Source: Homarus americanus (Eukaryota > Arthropoda > Malacostraca > Decapoda > Nephropidae). From it: 64,000 nt of DNA. Both the position numbers and the translations under genes were made by a program. The notes under the pieces are model-generated. The model was not told the origin of the DNA, made no database searches, and worked only from the letters and a program-made list of their open reading frames with translations. This document shows positions 1-15,040 of the stretch, in pieces. Location: contig NW_024722158.1 of the NCBI RefSeq assembly GCF_018991925.1, forward strand, positions 2,145,673 to 2,209,672, given 5' to 3'. Numbering within the stretch: the stretch's first letter is position 1; every line of letters starts with the position of its first letter.

Positions 1-2582
1 TTGGCCGACGCTCTGGGCGCAGACCTGTTTTGGTGAAAAGCCGGGCGTCTCTGAGAGTAATGCCTGATGGGCTTTTATCACCATGCATTATTGCAACTAT
101 TACTTCACTTTATAACATCAGGCAAGGTTTTAAGATGTAAAAATCTGCTAGATAAGTCTTTTTAGGGCTAAGTGGAGCACGATGGAGTTCACTGACCTGT
201 TTTGGTGAGATGCCGGTCGTCACTGAGGGCGATGCCTCGCGTCTCACACTGAACTAGGCCTACAGTTTCCAATCTTCAATTTTCACTTTGATATTATTCT
301 GGTTCTCATATATACACTTTCCTATCTATTGTGACCTTATGCCTTATAATTATATATCTTAATCCTAAATTGCATACTAAAGTAAGGGTCTGGTTTGCTA
401 GTTCCTGGGGAAATTCATTGGGTTATAACAATAATTCGGCACTGTAGCCCGGGGTGGCCTAGGCGCCAACCCGAACAAAAGCCTAGCGTCGTGTTTTCAT
501 GGCGTGGGTATACCCACTTCACTTCATTCTGTATTTATGGATCCTCCCCTCACACGTTGCAATCGTTGAACACATTCATAAGATTCTCTGATTCTTGCAC
601 TGTTCGTGGTTATTCGTCACATGGGGTAACGAGGTGTACTAAGCTCACACCGAGGTATACAAGATATTTTCTTTGAAGCATAATTTCTGGATCACTTCCA
701 ACACTTTACATAGGTCTGATACATTTATCCTTTTTCCAGATCATTGTTCTCATATATTTTTACCTGATATCTGCGCTAGCTATATTTACTAATCATTCTC
801 AGACGTAAATATGATGACCTTCAGACACGGTCTACACACGGTTACACTTATCCCTTATAGTACACTAGTCCGTATCAATTGGACCTTCCCAACCATCCCA
901 TAGATACCTTGAGTTCTCCTTAATGCTATCAGTACATACTCTTAATATTATATGTCCGTACATTGGGACAATTCGTCTAAAACAACATACAGTAGGTGAG
1001 TTATCCCTTACCAAAGTTTCCCGTTTTCTATCGTCTCCTGTGACTCTACAAGCGCTGTGGATTTTAATGTTATGTAGCGTAATATGAATTGAAGAGATAT
1101 TAAGGATGACAATGATGTGCGCAGTACAATCAAACATAAAGTTACTTTCCAAATATGACCCATTTCTCGAAACATATAAGCCTCCTTCCCATATTACATA
1201 CTTGTCCCCATCCTCTCAGAATGAAATTATTCAGAACACCTTAGAAAAAGTCACGTCACTAATTGTGAAGGAAATGCAGTCATCTAGAATATATGCTGTT
1301 GTAATGACCACGGTCGTACACGTCAGTTAACGTAAAATCAGACGATTCATATTACGCTCAATAGCCCACTAACCATGTAGCTATGCTTTCTGTATTTGAG
1401 TCCCCCATCTGAGGCGCCCGTTTTCTCATCACTTCAGGATGTCTGAGTACTACGTTTCTCTCAGTCTTAGAGTTCAGCCAAGACTTCGTTATTCCTTAGT
1501 ATAATGACAAAGAGTTTGAAATTGCAACTGTAGTTGTATATGTTACGGCAACTTAGATATGTCTGATCACAGTTGGAACATTCAAGATCTATTGTGAGCG
1601 CTGTTGAGGGTTTCAACTGTCCTTATTTTTGGTAAAACTTGTCAAGTAAGTGAGTGTCAAGTCTGTCAGTACGAGTGGCATATCCTTATATCGTCCATGG
1701 GGGTAGCCATGAGGTTCCAAGTGCTACTGAAGTTATATTATTTTGATGCCCAAACATCAGAGAATCGGATGTTTGTAGTTTAGTTAGTGTCAGTTGTCTA
1801 TTGAAGAAAGTCATTAATCTCCGGAAAAGATTCTGTCAAACTCAAAATCTCTAGGCCTAACGGCTCCGAGGAAGAATTCCTTGGCTGTGGTCTGTTGTTT
1901 TCCGGAAAGTAGAGTTGTTAGTGCGTGTTTAACGTTCGTTTCACTTTTTCCTGACAAACTCAATCTCTGATTAGATTATAAAAATAGACATAAGAAATTC
2001 ACCTGACTTGCGACACTGATTTTCGTAAATGAGTGTGCAGCAACCGAGTTGAATAGAATGTCTGTCGTTGATGAGATTAACCTTTCTGGTATGTATGCAT
2101 AGGCCGGAACTGCCCCAGGCTCACATATATACGAATGCACAAAGTAGACTCATACACTCGTGACTCTGTAGTGGATTCCTACCTTACAAGCACCGAACTT
2201 TCTCGAATTCCCCAGCCTACGCCTCCAGCGCCGCCCATGGAGCGGGGGTCAACTATCAACCCACGCCTACCCCCGCCTTATAAGACTTGACACCGCTGTG
2301 ACCAGCCTTTTTCTACCCAGTGCAACCAGCAAGCAACACCTCCTCCTTCGCGCCAGCCTGGAGGCTCCCGCACCCTCGCCACCTTGGCGTCCCTCAAGCG
2401 GCGTGCCCTCCTCTGGGACCCTCACCAACCAGCTCTCTCTACTCAACGCTTGTTACCATGCTACCTACCCAGAAACAAGCTGCATTGTACATCCAATACA
2501 ATATGTATACAGAGAGCAAATTTTGAGTTTCCTTTCTCCATCCCATCCTGAGTGTGAACCAATATCTCATAACCCCACAACT

Positions 2583-2815
2583 ATTCCTCAATGCATCTCC
2601 AGGTATGTGAACGATTGTTTCCCGCCGCCATGTTAAGGCAGTTTAACTTAATCGATTTTGTGAATATCAGTGTTCATGTTTTAACTTAGTGAAATAATCA
2701 TGTGCCAAGTAATTCAAATAGAGTAAGTGTCGTCTGTATTGCTGCCAGATGTATATTTATGAGTGTTTGAGTTAGACATTTACACGCTCGTGACTCTTCC
2801 TCAACGCATCTCGAG
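2583..2815 (+). other. Intron-like segment flanked by direct repeats (5' leader of LTR-like copy)
   Basis: A junction reading CTCCAG then GTATGTG at 2602/2603 looks like a splice donor. A near-copy of the preceding 19 bases (TTCCTCAAYGCATCTCSAG) ends at 2815, just before GCACTG, where an acceptor would be. The spacing is about 213 bp. The inverted right-arm copy near 55130 carries this repeat only once, with the intervening block absent. Splicing was not demonstrated. Confidence 0.35.
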
Positions 2816-3016
2816 GCACTGTTTGTTTCGTCACTACTACCGAGGTGCGGTAGCCGCCTTTGGGCAAGATGTTCCTTGAAGGATGTCTTTAATATGGCGA
2901 GATTAGAATCCGAGGACAGGACTACCCAGGGAACGCCGGGCTAAGACACTGCACCGAGTCTACCCCTGGGCGCTCCTTGCGAGCGAGCTTCGGCTGTCTG
3001 TGTAAACAACTCCCGC

Positions 3017-4094
3017 TGTACTGCGCAGCTCATTGTCGTTCCTAAAAACCCGTTTTAATTCATATTACGCTACATAATATTCAAATCCACCGCGCTTGTA
3101 GAATCTCTGGAGTGTGTTTATCCTCGCGATCCCTCAGTAAGCCCCGCCTTTGTGAAGACAGTTGTCAATACGTTGCTTATTCCACTTTCTCCTGGGAAGC
3201 TCAATCTTGAATTAGTCTGTGTAAATCAACCCAAGTAATTCGCCAGACCTTTGTCAACTGAGGGTCGTCTTTGAATGAGTAACAGTTAGTTTGTTTGTAA
3301 TTATGGTCATTGTGTGAGTGGCGATCACTGGCAACTCAGGGGTATATAAACTCGAGCTGGCGAGGAATCAGCGTTCCCTGACGCTGATTCCCGTTTGTCT
3401 CCAGGTATGTTCTGTGTTTCCTAGCCATTCAGTTAATTCAGTCAATTGTAGTGATTATCAGTGTTCACCAGTGTTCATGATTTAACAGTTGAATTGTCAT
3501 TCACCCAGTGTAGAAGTAATATAACGTAAATACGTCTGTCGTCTGGACAAGAGAGTTTGTTGGTGTTGTCATGTTTCTCGTGCCCTGACGCTGATTCCCG
3601 TTTGTCTCCAGATCGAGGGTGGGCTTAATTGAAACCCACCGGTAGCTCGGAGCCGGTGGATACCCAACAGAGGTCAATATAGGAGTGATGGCGATGATTC
3701 GTCATGATTAATCGGCTCTACTCTACCTCGTGGGCCGAGGCCCCCAAACCCATCTCGGGTCGGAGTGTAACCGACCACAACAACAGTTGTTAGAGGCGCC
3801 AGTGCTATACCCTGGGACAGGCCTTGGAATTATGGTCCACAGTGTGGTTGTATGTGTTTTTTTTACCAGTGTGTTTTATAAGAAATAAATCAATGAAGGC
3901 ATGTTATGGTTTCACCCTTCTTTACCCTTATCGATCTGATCAATGGAAAACCTAACCCAATGCCTAGTCCGCTCTGCCCGCTACCTCACGAGCTACATGC
4001 TGTCCAGAGGGGGTCTGGTGGCAGCGACCCTTAGACATTAAGATTAGAGTTAAGTTATCCCCTTAGATTTAGTGACCCCAGATCTGGCAGTATA
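3017..4094 (+). mobile_element. 1078-bp short-inverted-terminus element, copy 1
   Basis: The ends are TGTACTGC and GCAGTATA, an 8-bp inverted terminus with one mismatch. The flanks are a direct CCGC duplication at 3013-3016 and 4095-4098. The empty site is preserved in the other arm, inverted, near 54945, which proves insertion. Inside are a TATA box (GGTATATAAACTCG near 3340), two exact 29-bp direct repeats at 3376-3404 and 3583-3611, and AATAAA near 3883. It also carries a TGGTGGCAGCGACC stretch near 4018 that resembles the sequence just after many LTRs. There is no long open frame. It could be an LTR-derived or other non-autonomous unit. Confidence 0.75.
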
Positions 4095-4825
4095 CCGCTA
4101 CCAGTGCACTCAGTCCTGTCCGGTCCATTGATCTTGGTTATATGTATCGAGCCGTATTGGTAGCTATGATTGGGGATAATTAGCAGAAATATAGTTATCC
4201 CAGGTTGAGTATTGAACCCAGGAATGTAGGTGTTACTAGTGGTATCGTTGTTATAGGAGTTGAAGTCCATCAACCATGTGTACTACCACTGAATGCTAGT
4301 TAAAGTGCCATGTTGTTCATTCCGAACTAACAGGATGTCTTTAATAACATCTTAATTTTGGATCTTGTCAAGTGTGTTATGTAATCATCTGTATTGACAA
4401 TGAAATAATATAACAGGTGTTCAATGATGTTATAAATAATGAAGATCTGGTTTGCTGTGTGTAAAGTAAGACCTCAGTGGTCCAGTCTTGTCGGAGTGTA
4501 CTTAATTAACACCTTGTTCACACCATATGTTAATAAATATTGGATAAGTAAACTATAAGTATCACAGCTCTATTTCTTCTACCCATTGGGTCTCAGAAAA
4601 TAACTATTATAACTCACGTGCCTAGAAGCTCGCTAGCACGCTACCTAACAGTTCAATGAGATATGTTATATTCTAATAAAAGGTGGTGGCAGGCTACCGT
4701 TGTAAGTATAACAAGTGTTATAATAAGAATGACATGGTTTCCCAGACTAATCCATGGTTTAGAATATAACTAAAACAGGATATAATTGAGAAAGAGTAAA
4801 GACATAGAATTCAGAAAATACAATA

Positions 4826-4862
<37 letters not shown>

Positions 4863-4865
4863 CAA

Positions 4866-4956
4866 CACCTCAACCCGCCAGGATTCGAACCCACGGCCCA
4901 CAAGCCTATGACTGTGACCAGGGAACGCTAACCGCTGGACCACCAGGATACTAAAA
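4866..4956 (-). repeat. tRNA-derived SINE fragment
   Basis: On the minus strand this reads as a tRNA-like head. An A-box-like segment (GGTCCAGCGGTTAGCG) is followed about 45 bases later by a B box in GGGTTCGAATCC. The right side, on the plus strand, continues into non-tRNA sequence. The left side abuts a short (TA)n tract (4831-4860). A SINE head is more likely than a functional tRNA gene because the anticodon arm and acceptor stem do not pair well. Confidence 0.55.
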
Positions 4957-5096
4957 GCAGTCCTAGACTTTGTTATATTTCACACAAAGCCTGTTCAACG
5001 AGCTTATGGCACCGTGAACTTCTAATGGGGACCACCCGTATCACTTAGGTGGTCAGAGTAACGTTTTACCAAATCCGGCTTCGAAACACGAGGATC

Positions 5097-7429
<2,333 letters not shown>

Positions 7430-8074
7430 AGAAATGAAGTAAAGAAAAGAATATTGACGAAGAAAATATAAGCAAAAAATATAAGATAGATACTTATATA
7501 GCGAAAGACTAAGAGTAGAAGAATATAAGTATATAAGTATAGAAAAGAAGAATAAATAGAAAAAATATCAAGCAAGGAAACAGGACCCTTGCACTGTAAT
7601 GGTAGATGAGGCCAGGGATAGGCACACCAAGTAGCCGGCAGTGTGTGTTAGATACGTTACACCAGAAGGCAACATAAAAGAACACTTTCTGGGGCTTAAC
7701 GACCATAAAGGATTTAATGCAGTATCCATCAATGATGCTATTGAAAATATACTCTCGTCAAATGGCTTAGAAAATCTTCAGTGTGTAGCTCAAGCCTATG
7801 ATGGTTCATCGGTCGTGAATGGATATATGTTGGTGGTGCACAGGCCCGCTTCCGTGCAAACTACCCAGATCCCAGAGGCCATATATACTGTATATACACT
7901 GCTATGCTCATGAACTGAACTTAGCCCTATGCTACACTTGTAAGGCAGTTCAAGAGACCAGAGACCTTTTTCGACATGTTAGAATGTGTGCACTCCATTT
8001 TTAATGTTTCTCTCGTCAACCATCAAAAGTTTTCTGACATCCAGAAACAGTTTGGTTTACAGTCCAAGGGTGTG

Positions 8075-8112
8075 CTTGTCCAGCTATCAAAGGGTCTTTG
8101 ATAGCTGGACAA
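8075..8112. repeat. Perfect 18-bp hairpin inside the hAT pseudogene
   Basis: CTTGTCCAGCTATCAAAG is followed by a short spacer and its exact reverse complement. The counterpart in the right arm is at 52755-52797. The transposase frame is corrupted around it. Confidence 0.9.
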
Positions 8113-8561
8113 GCTGGTCATGCCAGCTCCTATCTGTTAATGCATTACTGGATAACTATACTGTTGTTACACAGTGCCTTAATGAATTGGTATAGCCATG
8201 GCAGTGGGTCTTAGAGCAAAACTGTGCAGGTTACCAACAATCTACATGCTTATAATTTTCCAGAACTTGCTCTCTATCACAGAGGGATTGCATAAGTTTC
8301 TTCAAAGGGCAACTGCGGACTTGGCCCAAACACTGCAATTCAAAGTGCAATGATGAAATGGCTGAAGATCTACACATAAAAAAAAGCCATACGTGAAACT
8401 AAGCACATCCGGGAGCAGAGGGGTCCAAGACACAAACAAAAGAAGATGGAGGAGTATGTGGTGGAACAAGCTCGAGTCTCAGCAATGCAGAACTTCTGAA
8501 AAGGAACTTGTATTTTCCTTGCCTTGATGAATCAGCTTGACCAACGATTTACTGGTGTAGG

Positions 8562-9639
8562 TGTACTGCGCACCTCATTGTCATCCCTAAAAACCCGTTT
8601 TAATTCATATTACGCTACATAATGTTCAAATCCACCGCGCTTGTAGAATCTCAGGAGCGTGTTTACCCTCCCGATCCCTCCCAGTAAGCCCGCCTTTGTG
8701 AAGACAGTTATCAATACGTTGTTTATTCCACTTTCTCCTGGGAAGCTCAATCTTGAATTAGTCTGTGTAAATCAACCCAAGTAATTCGCCAGACCTTTGT
8801 CAACTGAGGGTCATCTTTGAATGAGTAACAGTTAGTTTGTTTGTAATTATTGTCATTGTGTGAGTAGCGATCACTGGCAACTCAGGGGTATATAAACTCG
8901 AGCTGGCGAGGAATCAGCGTTCCCTGACGCTGATTCCCGTTTGTCTCCAGGTATGTTCTGTGTTTCCTAGCCATTCAGTTAATTCAGTCAATTGTAGTGA
9001 TTATCAGTGTTCACCAGTGTTCATGATTTAACAGTTGAATTGTCATTCACCCAGTGTAGAAGTAATATAACGTAAATGCGTCTGTCGTCTAGACAAGAGA
9101 GTTTGTTGGTGTTGTCATGTTTCTCGTGCCCTGACGCTGATTCCCGTTTGTCTCCAGATCGAGGGTGGGCTTAATTGAAACCCACCGGTCGCTCGGAGCC
9201 GGTGGATACCCAGCAGTGGTCAATATAGGAGTGATGGCGCTGATTCGGCGTGATTAATCGGCTCTACTCTACCTTGTGGGCCGAGGCCCCCAAACCCATC
9301 TCGGGTCGGAGTGTAACCGACCACAACAACAGTTGTTAGAGGCGCTAGTGCTATATCCTGGGACAGGCCTTGGAATTATGGTCCACAGTGTGGTTGTATG
9401 TGTTTTTTTTACCAGTGTGTTTTATAAGAAATAAATCAATGAAGACATGTTATGGTTTCATCCTTCTTTACCCTTATCGATCTGATCAATGGAAAACCTA
9501 ACCCAATGCCTAGTCCACTCTGCCCGCTACCTAACGAGCTACATGCTGTCCAGAGGGGGTCTGGTGGCAGCGACCCTTAGGAATTAAGATTAGAGTTAAG
9601 TTATCCCCTTAGATTTAGTGACCCCAGTCTGGCAGTATA
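8562..9639 (+). mobile_element. 1078-bp short-inverted-terminus element, copy 2
   Basis: The length is the same as copy 1 at 3017-4094, the termini are TGTACTGC and GCAGTATA, and only a few substitutions are visible. It is inserted in the hAT pseudogene, flanked by TAGG (8558-8561) and TAGA (9640-9643). The uninterrupted site is kept in the right arm near 52310. It occurs only in the left arm, so it moved after the inverted duplication arose, unless it was lost on the right. Confidence 0.8.
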
Positions 9640-10080
9640 TAGAAGCTGATCTTTTGAAAGGTATCCAGGCTTGTCACCCAGCCTCTGCGACTTTCCTCTC
9701 TGAAGAGTTTTTAACAAAGGTTACTATACACTACAAAATCCAGCTGAAATCAGAGGAAATACTGGTTGCTAAGAATTTTCTAGCTCGGAAGAAGGAGACA
9801 GGTACCAATCCTGACATGCTCAGTGTATATAGGTTACTCGATTCTGATATGTTTCCAACTCTGAAAACCATCTTTCAAGTGGCACTGATCATTCCTGTCA
9901 GCAGCTGCAGCTGTGAGCGATCCTTCAGTGCCTTGAGTAGTCTAAACACATGGTTGTGGGACAGGACAGACTCAGTCACCTGGCAGTTCTGTCCATTGAA
10001 AAGAATACACTGGATGGCATTGAACATAATGAAATCATCAACAGATTTGCCAAACTCAAATCAAGAAGATATAGTCTGAT

Positions 10081-11445
10081 GCTCGCCCCCTCCAAAAACT
10101 AAAGGTGTGCCTGGTGTGGTAAACAGTGATGAAGTTTGTGAAGGATCGAACATGTCAAATTTACTTTTGCAACATTTAATGCATTAACTAATGTTAACAC
10201 CCAATCAGCATACTCACATGTTTCATTACACTGGTAACATACTACACACACAAACACAGGCACTCCAACAAAACAATAACAATCCACAAGCATTGATCAC
10301 CATATACAGTACATAAGTTACACAAACTTGACACACGTTGGCCTATTACTTCTGTTATCGCCACTCACAAATTGTGTGTGCCGGCCACATGTTAAGTGAA
10401 GAAACTGTTTCCAACTCAGAATAGATTACTAAGCGAGAAGGAGCTGGTAGGAGTTGTAACTGCCTGAGGGACAAGGGACAATCTATCGCCTTCTACTGCA
10501 GGACATTATATTTGTTCTCGTTGGTCTAACCCTAGACCCCAAAACGTGAGTGTGATTGTGAACTGTTGAATCCTTTGAGAATTCTAAATAACTTTAATAA
10601 GTGTAATTATATACTGTATATTGATCGTATTATTCAAACTGTGTCCTGATGTACCAGCAGTTGCTATATATGAATTGTATTCAACAGGTTTTGACCGAAT
10701 TATACTCATCGCGTCAACGACAAGGGTCTTATTGTCCTGCACAAACCAAAATCGCTCCTATGAGCGATTACAACTTCCAGTATACACATCCCAGGAAATG
10801 TCTAAAAAATCAATTTAATAAACGTTTCTGCTGTATTTTAGACCGTTTGATTTCTTCTTTTAACTGCCTTCAGATGGCAGGAAATGCTGTCACAAACAGT
10901 CTAAATTAAAAAAAAAATCCGGGGCAGCATGCCCCCGTACCCCCCAAAACTCGCGCCTTCGGAGCTCATGGTTCTATAGAACTTTGGGCTAAGCTCTCAA
11001 TGTCCTGAAGGTCTAGCAACTGCCCTGTTCCAAACCAGCAGCCTAAACGACCCAGAACCCCTTACTCTTTCACATTTGCTCCACGGTAGGATATTGCATA
11101 CCTATCCATACCTCCTCATTATAATGAATACCTGCCATAACCCCATAATCGTCAACAACTAAATGAGCGTCAACTATATTTAAATAAAGGTTTATCATTT
11201 TGGCAAAATATTTGGCGTTCTGGGTATTTAACTTCATTAAAGGAAAGTTAACCTCAAAAGGGAGATAAAACTAAGACTTTCGAGCAAAACATTAAAGTAG
11301 TTGACGTGTGCCTAGTTCAAGATACCAGAAGTAGGGATCACTAGCCACTGGCCAGGATCATAGAGACTTACCTTGATGATAGTGGCCAAATTAGGGTTGT
11401 AAAACTTAAAACTATAATGGGGGACAGCAATTCGTTCAATCAAGT
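10081..11445. other. Unassigned duplicated sequence
   Basis: This is shared, inverted, with 50475-51890. It includes short open frames on both strands that are disrupted differently in the two copies, so I do not call genes. The shared match stops near AATTCGTTCAAT (about 11430-11445), which sets the inner end of the arm. Confidence 0.6.
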
Positions 11446-11533
11446 ATCAAGGCATGGGTACACGAAGTGATAGTGTCTCCTCTGGACGCCGGTTAGACCT
11501 GTATTAACGTTCATAGAGGTCGAACCCACATCT

Positions 11534-11772
11534 TTTTTACCTTTTGCTTTTATCCTCTTCGCCACTGATCGGCTCATTAGCCGCTTGGGCGGTCGGTCAA
11601 GTCTTTGTTAGCACTGTTGGCAAGTAGTGGTCATGTACTGACTTCTGAATATATCGGAACCTGCTCCACTGTTGGTCAAATCTGTCCTTGAATGAGCTCA
11701 CGTTCGGTGCCGTCACAACACTCTGGCTGATTGTTCCAAGAGTTCATAATTCTCATTCCGAAAAAGATTGTC
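11534..11772 (-). mobile_element. CR1 LINE, 3'-terminal fragment
   Basis: On the minus strand this matches the last 80 or so codons and the 3' end of the CR1 copy at 16232-19620, including the GCCGATCAGTGGCGAAGAGG module and an A-rich tail. The 5' side is cut where a diverged LTR-like copy begins at 11773. Confidence 0.85.
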
Positions 11773-12560
11773 CTGTACTGACCACGGTTGTACATGTTAT
11801 TTAACGTAAAATCAGACGATTCATATTTCGCTCAATAGGCCATAAAACATGTAGCTGTAACTTCTTTACTGAGTTCTCCACTTGAGACGTCAGTTTTCTC
11901 ACCATTTCAGTACGCCTGAGTTTTTCGTTTTCTCTCACGTACCACCAAGACTCTGATGTTCCTTAGTATCTCATATCGTGTTATGAAATTTGAAATTTCA
12001 ACTGAATACATACATGTTAGACTAAATTATATATGTCTGATTACACATGAAACATTCAAGGTCTCTTGTGAGTGATGTTGAAAGCTTTAACTGTATTTAT
12101 TGTAAAATTGACAAATAATTTGGTGTAGAGTCTGCCAGTAGAAGTGACGAATCCCTGACCTCGTCCTTAGGGACGCCCTGAGTGTTAAAATTGCTATTGA
12201 AGTTAGATCATTTTGATTCATAATCATCAGAGAATCTGATGTTTGTATTTGAATTATTGTCAGTTTTACATTTTAGAAAGTAATTAGTATCCTGAAAAGA
12301 ATATATCAGTTTTTTTATCTCCAAGATCTATCGGCAAGCTCTCAGTAGGCCCTTGTCTGTATTTTGATAAGGTCATAAAAAAGACCATATCAGTTTGTGC
12401 GTTTGACGTCCATTACACTATTGCCTGGTAAGTTCAAACTCTGATTAGATTGTAACAATTCAGGGAAGAAATTGATCTGACCCATGACATGGATTTTCGT
12501 AGCCAAATGTATAGCAACTGATTTAAATGAAATGTATGTCAATGTGTGAATTGTCCGTTT
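11773..12560 (+). mobile_element. Diverged LTR-like copy
   Basis: It starts TGTACTGACCACGG and follows 1300-2110 and 55596-56290 at clearly lower identity. A TATA-like GTATATAAACTGG lies just past it, near 12590. No coding sequence is seen. Confidence 0.6.
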
Positions 12561-12682
12561 GGCATGCCTGAGTTGCCAGTTTGCCTCGTATATAAACTGG
12601 TGCCACAAGGACCTGGAGGGACCCCCTCCCCCAAACATAATATGCCCCAAGAAAACATCAAATAGAGCTATTAAGTGTTACC

Positions 12683-13111
12683 CAAAGGTGGGCAGTTGCG
12701 CCACACATTTTTCCAGAGAGTTGCGGAACTGGTTGCGGCACAACTTTTACAAGCATTTTCAAGCGCAAGTGTAACGCACAAAATTTTTCGGCAATAATTG
12801 AAAATTCGAACACGAACGCGCATTACAAAAATTTTTGTTTCTGACGGAATGATTCAGCGTATACATGATACAGGTCAAGCAGCATATATCTGAACTGTAA
12901 ACCAGATGACACCCTCGCCGCTCCCTCCCCCCACCCCGGCCCCCCTGCTTCCGTCGCTTCCTCACTCCCCTTCCCTTGCTGTACTTGCCAGATTTCATCT
13001 TTCAAATAAACTCTAGAAACTAGAGTTAATGTGAAAGATGAAATTTGGCAACTGCAGCAGTGTTGTGGTTGCGGTTGCGGCGTAAAAAAAAGTCGTGGAT
13101 GCTCACTTTTG
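12683..13111. mobile_element. hAT MITE in the LINE reverse transcriptase
   Basis: The ends are CAAAGGTGGGCA and TGCTCACTTTTG (imperfect inverted). An exact 8-bp target duplication GTGTTACC lies at 12675-12682 and 13112-13119. The 429-bp body has no transposase and contains a strong foldback (12985-13051). Confidence 0.9.
12985..13051. repeat. Foldback hairpin within the MITE
   Basis: TTGCCAGATTTCATCTTTCA is mirrored by TGAAAGATGAAATTTGGCAA across a short loop near 13018. The pairing is almost complete over about 32 bases per arm. Confidence 0.9.
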
Positions 13112-14722
13112 GTGTTACCCAGGTCCCGACTTTATTCAAGTCAGTGTTCATAGTTCTCATCACGGAATGGAGATCTGCATTACTGGCATAGAGATTACTA
13201 TCGTCTGCAAATCAGTTGTGTTTAACGAGTGTGCCTGAGTGGACTTCGTTTATGTACAACAAGAACAGAACAGGGCCGAAAATGGAACCTTGAAGGACAC
13301 CATACAAAAAATTGGTGAGGAGTCAGTAGATGATTATTATAGCAGACATACAACTTCCTGTTAGACAGATATGAGGCAAACCAATTGAGGGATATGCCCC
13401 TAGTGCCGTAATGTTTAAGCTTTGACAGGAGGATGATATGGTCGACAGTATCAGGCTTTAGACAGGTCCAAGAGTATTCCAACTGTGAAGTGACTCATCA
13501 CAGGAGTTCAAGATGTCATTAATAAAGGATAGTAGAGCACTCTCAGTTGACCTTCTAGCTCTAAATCCTAGCTGAGAGTCTGTATGGATGTTATTGACAC
13601 TGTAGAAGGAATTTGGCCTACTCCATGCTAACTTCTCCAGTATCTTATTTAGCTAGGAGGACTGATATGGGGCAGTAATTTTTGAGATGACCTTTATCCC
13701 CAATTTTGTTTATGCTAGATGAGCTTTAGCAATTTGCAGTTATACCGGAACGACACCACTAGTGAAGGAGGAGTTACAAATGTGTAGGAGAACAGATAGT
13801 AATAAGTGGGCTTCTTTCTTAATGATACTCCTTGGTATATTGTCGTCACCTGCTGCTGCATCTTTGGACAATTTTATGATGGTCAGTAATTCATCTGCCG
13901 TGACAGGGGATAAGAACAGCTCATTTTGCTGTCTGTTTTGCAGGTAGGCTCTAAATTCCTCATGGTGATTAGGGATGCTCTCTGCAAGATTTTTTGCCAA
14001 CATTGATAAAATAATCATTGAAGTGGTTGGTAATGAGGGAGGATTCCGTTACAACTGATTCATTTATCATAAAAGTGGGGGGCCGTAGGTTGATTGTTCC
14101 TGTTCTAAATAGAATTAATGATACTCCAGGTTTTCTTACTGTTGCCTGATGCTGACTGGAGCTTATTTTTGTATAATAGCTGTGTCTGGCATTTCTAACT
14201 GCATGAGTTACTCTATTTCTGATACTTCGTTTAGCATCACCGAAAGTTACGGATCTTTTTGCAAATTTTCTTTGGAGTTTGTGGTTTATTTTATCATTGC
14301 CTTGATTTCACTTGTTATATAAGGTTTGGAGATAGATACAGTTTTTACTGACTTAGTCTTGAGGAGGAAACATTTATCAAAGCAAGCATTGAAGATGTAA
14401 GAGAAGCTGTAGCAGATTACGTTATGGTTGTCGGAGGCATAGATAAGATCCCACTTAGCATTCATTAATTTTTTTTTCCAAAAGGAGCCTGTTGTCGGCG
14501 CAGTAGTCTCTCTATTTTATTGTGACCTTACTATACCTTTAAGATTTTGTGGCTGTTTTATACATGGCCAAAACTGGGAAGTGATCTGAGATAATGTTAT
14601 AAATAATTCCACTTGCTAGATTGTTAGTAGTGTTGTTAGTCCAGATATGATCTATCACAGTGGCAGAGGTGGCAGTTATTCTAGTGGGTTTGGTTATTGT
14701 GTTGAAGAGCTTAGATTTATTA

Positions 14723-15040
14723 CAGTGGTGTCAAACTCAAAACCTTTCGAAGGCCAATTCTTAGTTTAGTTACCCTTTTTAGGGCCAACACAGGTGATAT
14801 TTCACATTTGCAGGATTGAAGTTTACAGCTTCACACATTACCTTACCTGGCTTACCAGGAATACCTCATTTGGGTTTGTCTGATCTTAAGTACGTAAAAT
14901 TAATTTTACTAAATAAACCTGATTATATCTATTTCTATCATAATTTCACGGGATGATAAATTTTACCGTCATCCCGCGGGCCACACCTGACCCTCCCAAG
15001 GGTCACATTTGTCCCGTGGGCCATGAGTTTGACACCCCTG
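14723..15040. mobile_element. hAT MITE in the LINE endonuclease
   Basis: The ends are CAGTGGTGTCAAACTCA and TGAGTTTGACACCCCTG, a 17-bp inverted repeat with one mismatch and a typical hAT terminus. The sequence GCTTAGAW appears at 14709-14716 and 15041-15048, and six extra bases separate the left copy from the terminus. There is no coding capacity. Confidence 0.88.

Larger units (their letters stand above)
1300..4830 (+). mobile_element. LTR-like repeat copy, left arm, with nested insertion
   Basis: The copy starts at TGTAATGACCACGG (1300). It is homologous to the LTR inserted at 55596, to the inverted copy starting at 59942 and to a diverged copy at 11773. It contains TATA-like boxes (for example TTATAAGA near 2279) and an AATAAA-type site in TTAATAAATATTG near 4541. 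A 1078-bp element sits inside it at 3017-4094. The 3' end is lost in an AT-rich tract. No gag or pol coding sequence is seen, so it is a solo or degraded LTR rather than a full retrotransposon. Confidence 0.6.
7560..10080 (+). pseudogene. Degraded hAT transposase (ZMYM1/DUF4371-like), left-arm copy
   Basis: The frame starting at 7641 reads CVRYVTPEGNIKEHFLGL, then ENLQCVAQAYDGSS and CYAHELNLALCYTCKAVQE. This is the RNase-H-like core with the CxxH-type motif of hAT transposases related to ZMYM1-like proteins. The C-terminal dimerisation (hATC) block lies at about 9840-9950 and reads PVSSCSCERSFSALSSL. Frameshifts break the frame near 7860 and 7990, a hairpin lies at 8075-8112, and an inserted element (8562-9639) separates the core from hATC. 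The gene is dead. The same pseudogene is present inverted in the right arm, so it predates the duplication. Confidence 0.8.

Noticed and set aside
4866..4956. Functional tRNA genes here and at 43486 or 48560
   Set aside because: Only A- and B-box-like segments are kept, stems pair poorly and sequence continues into SINE bodies.
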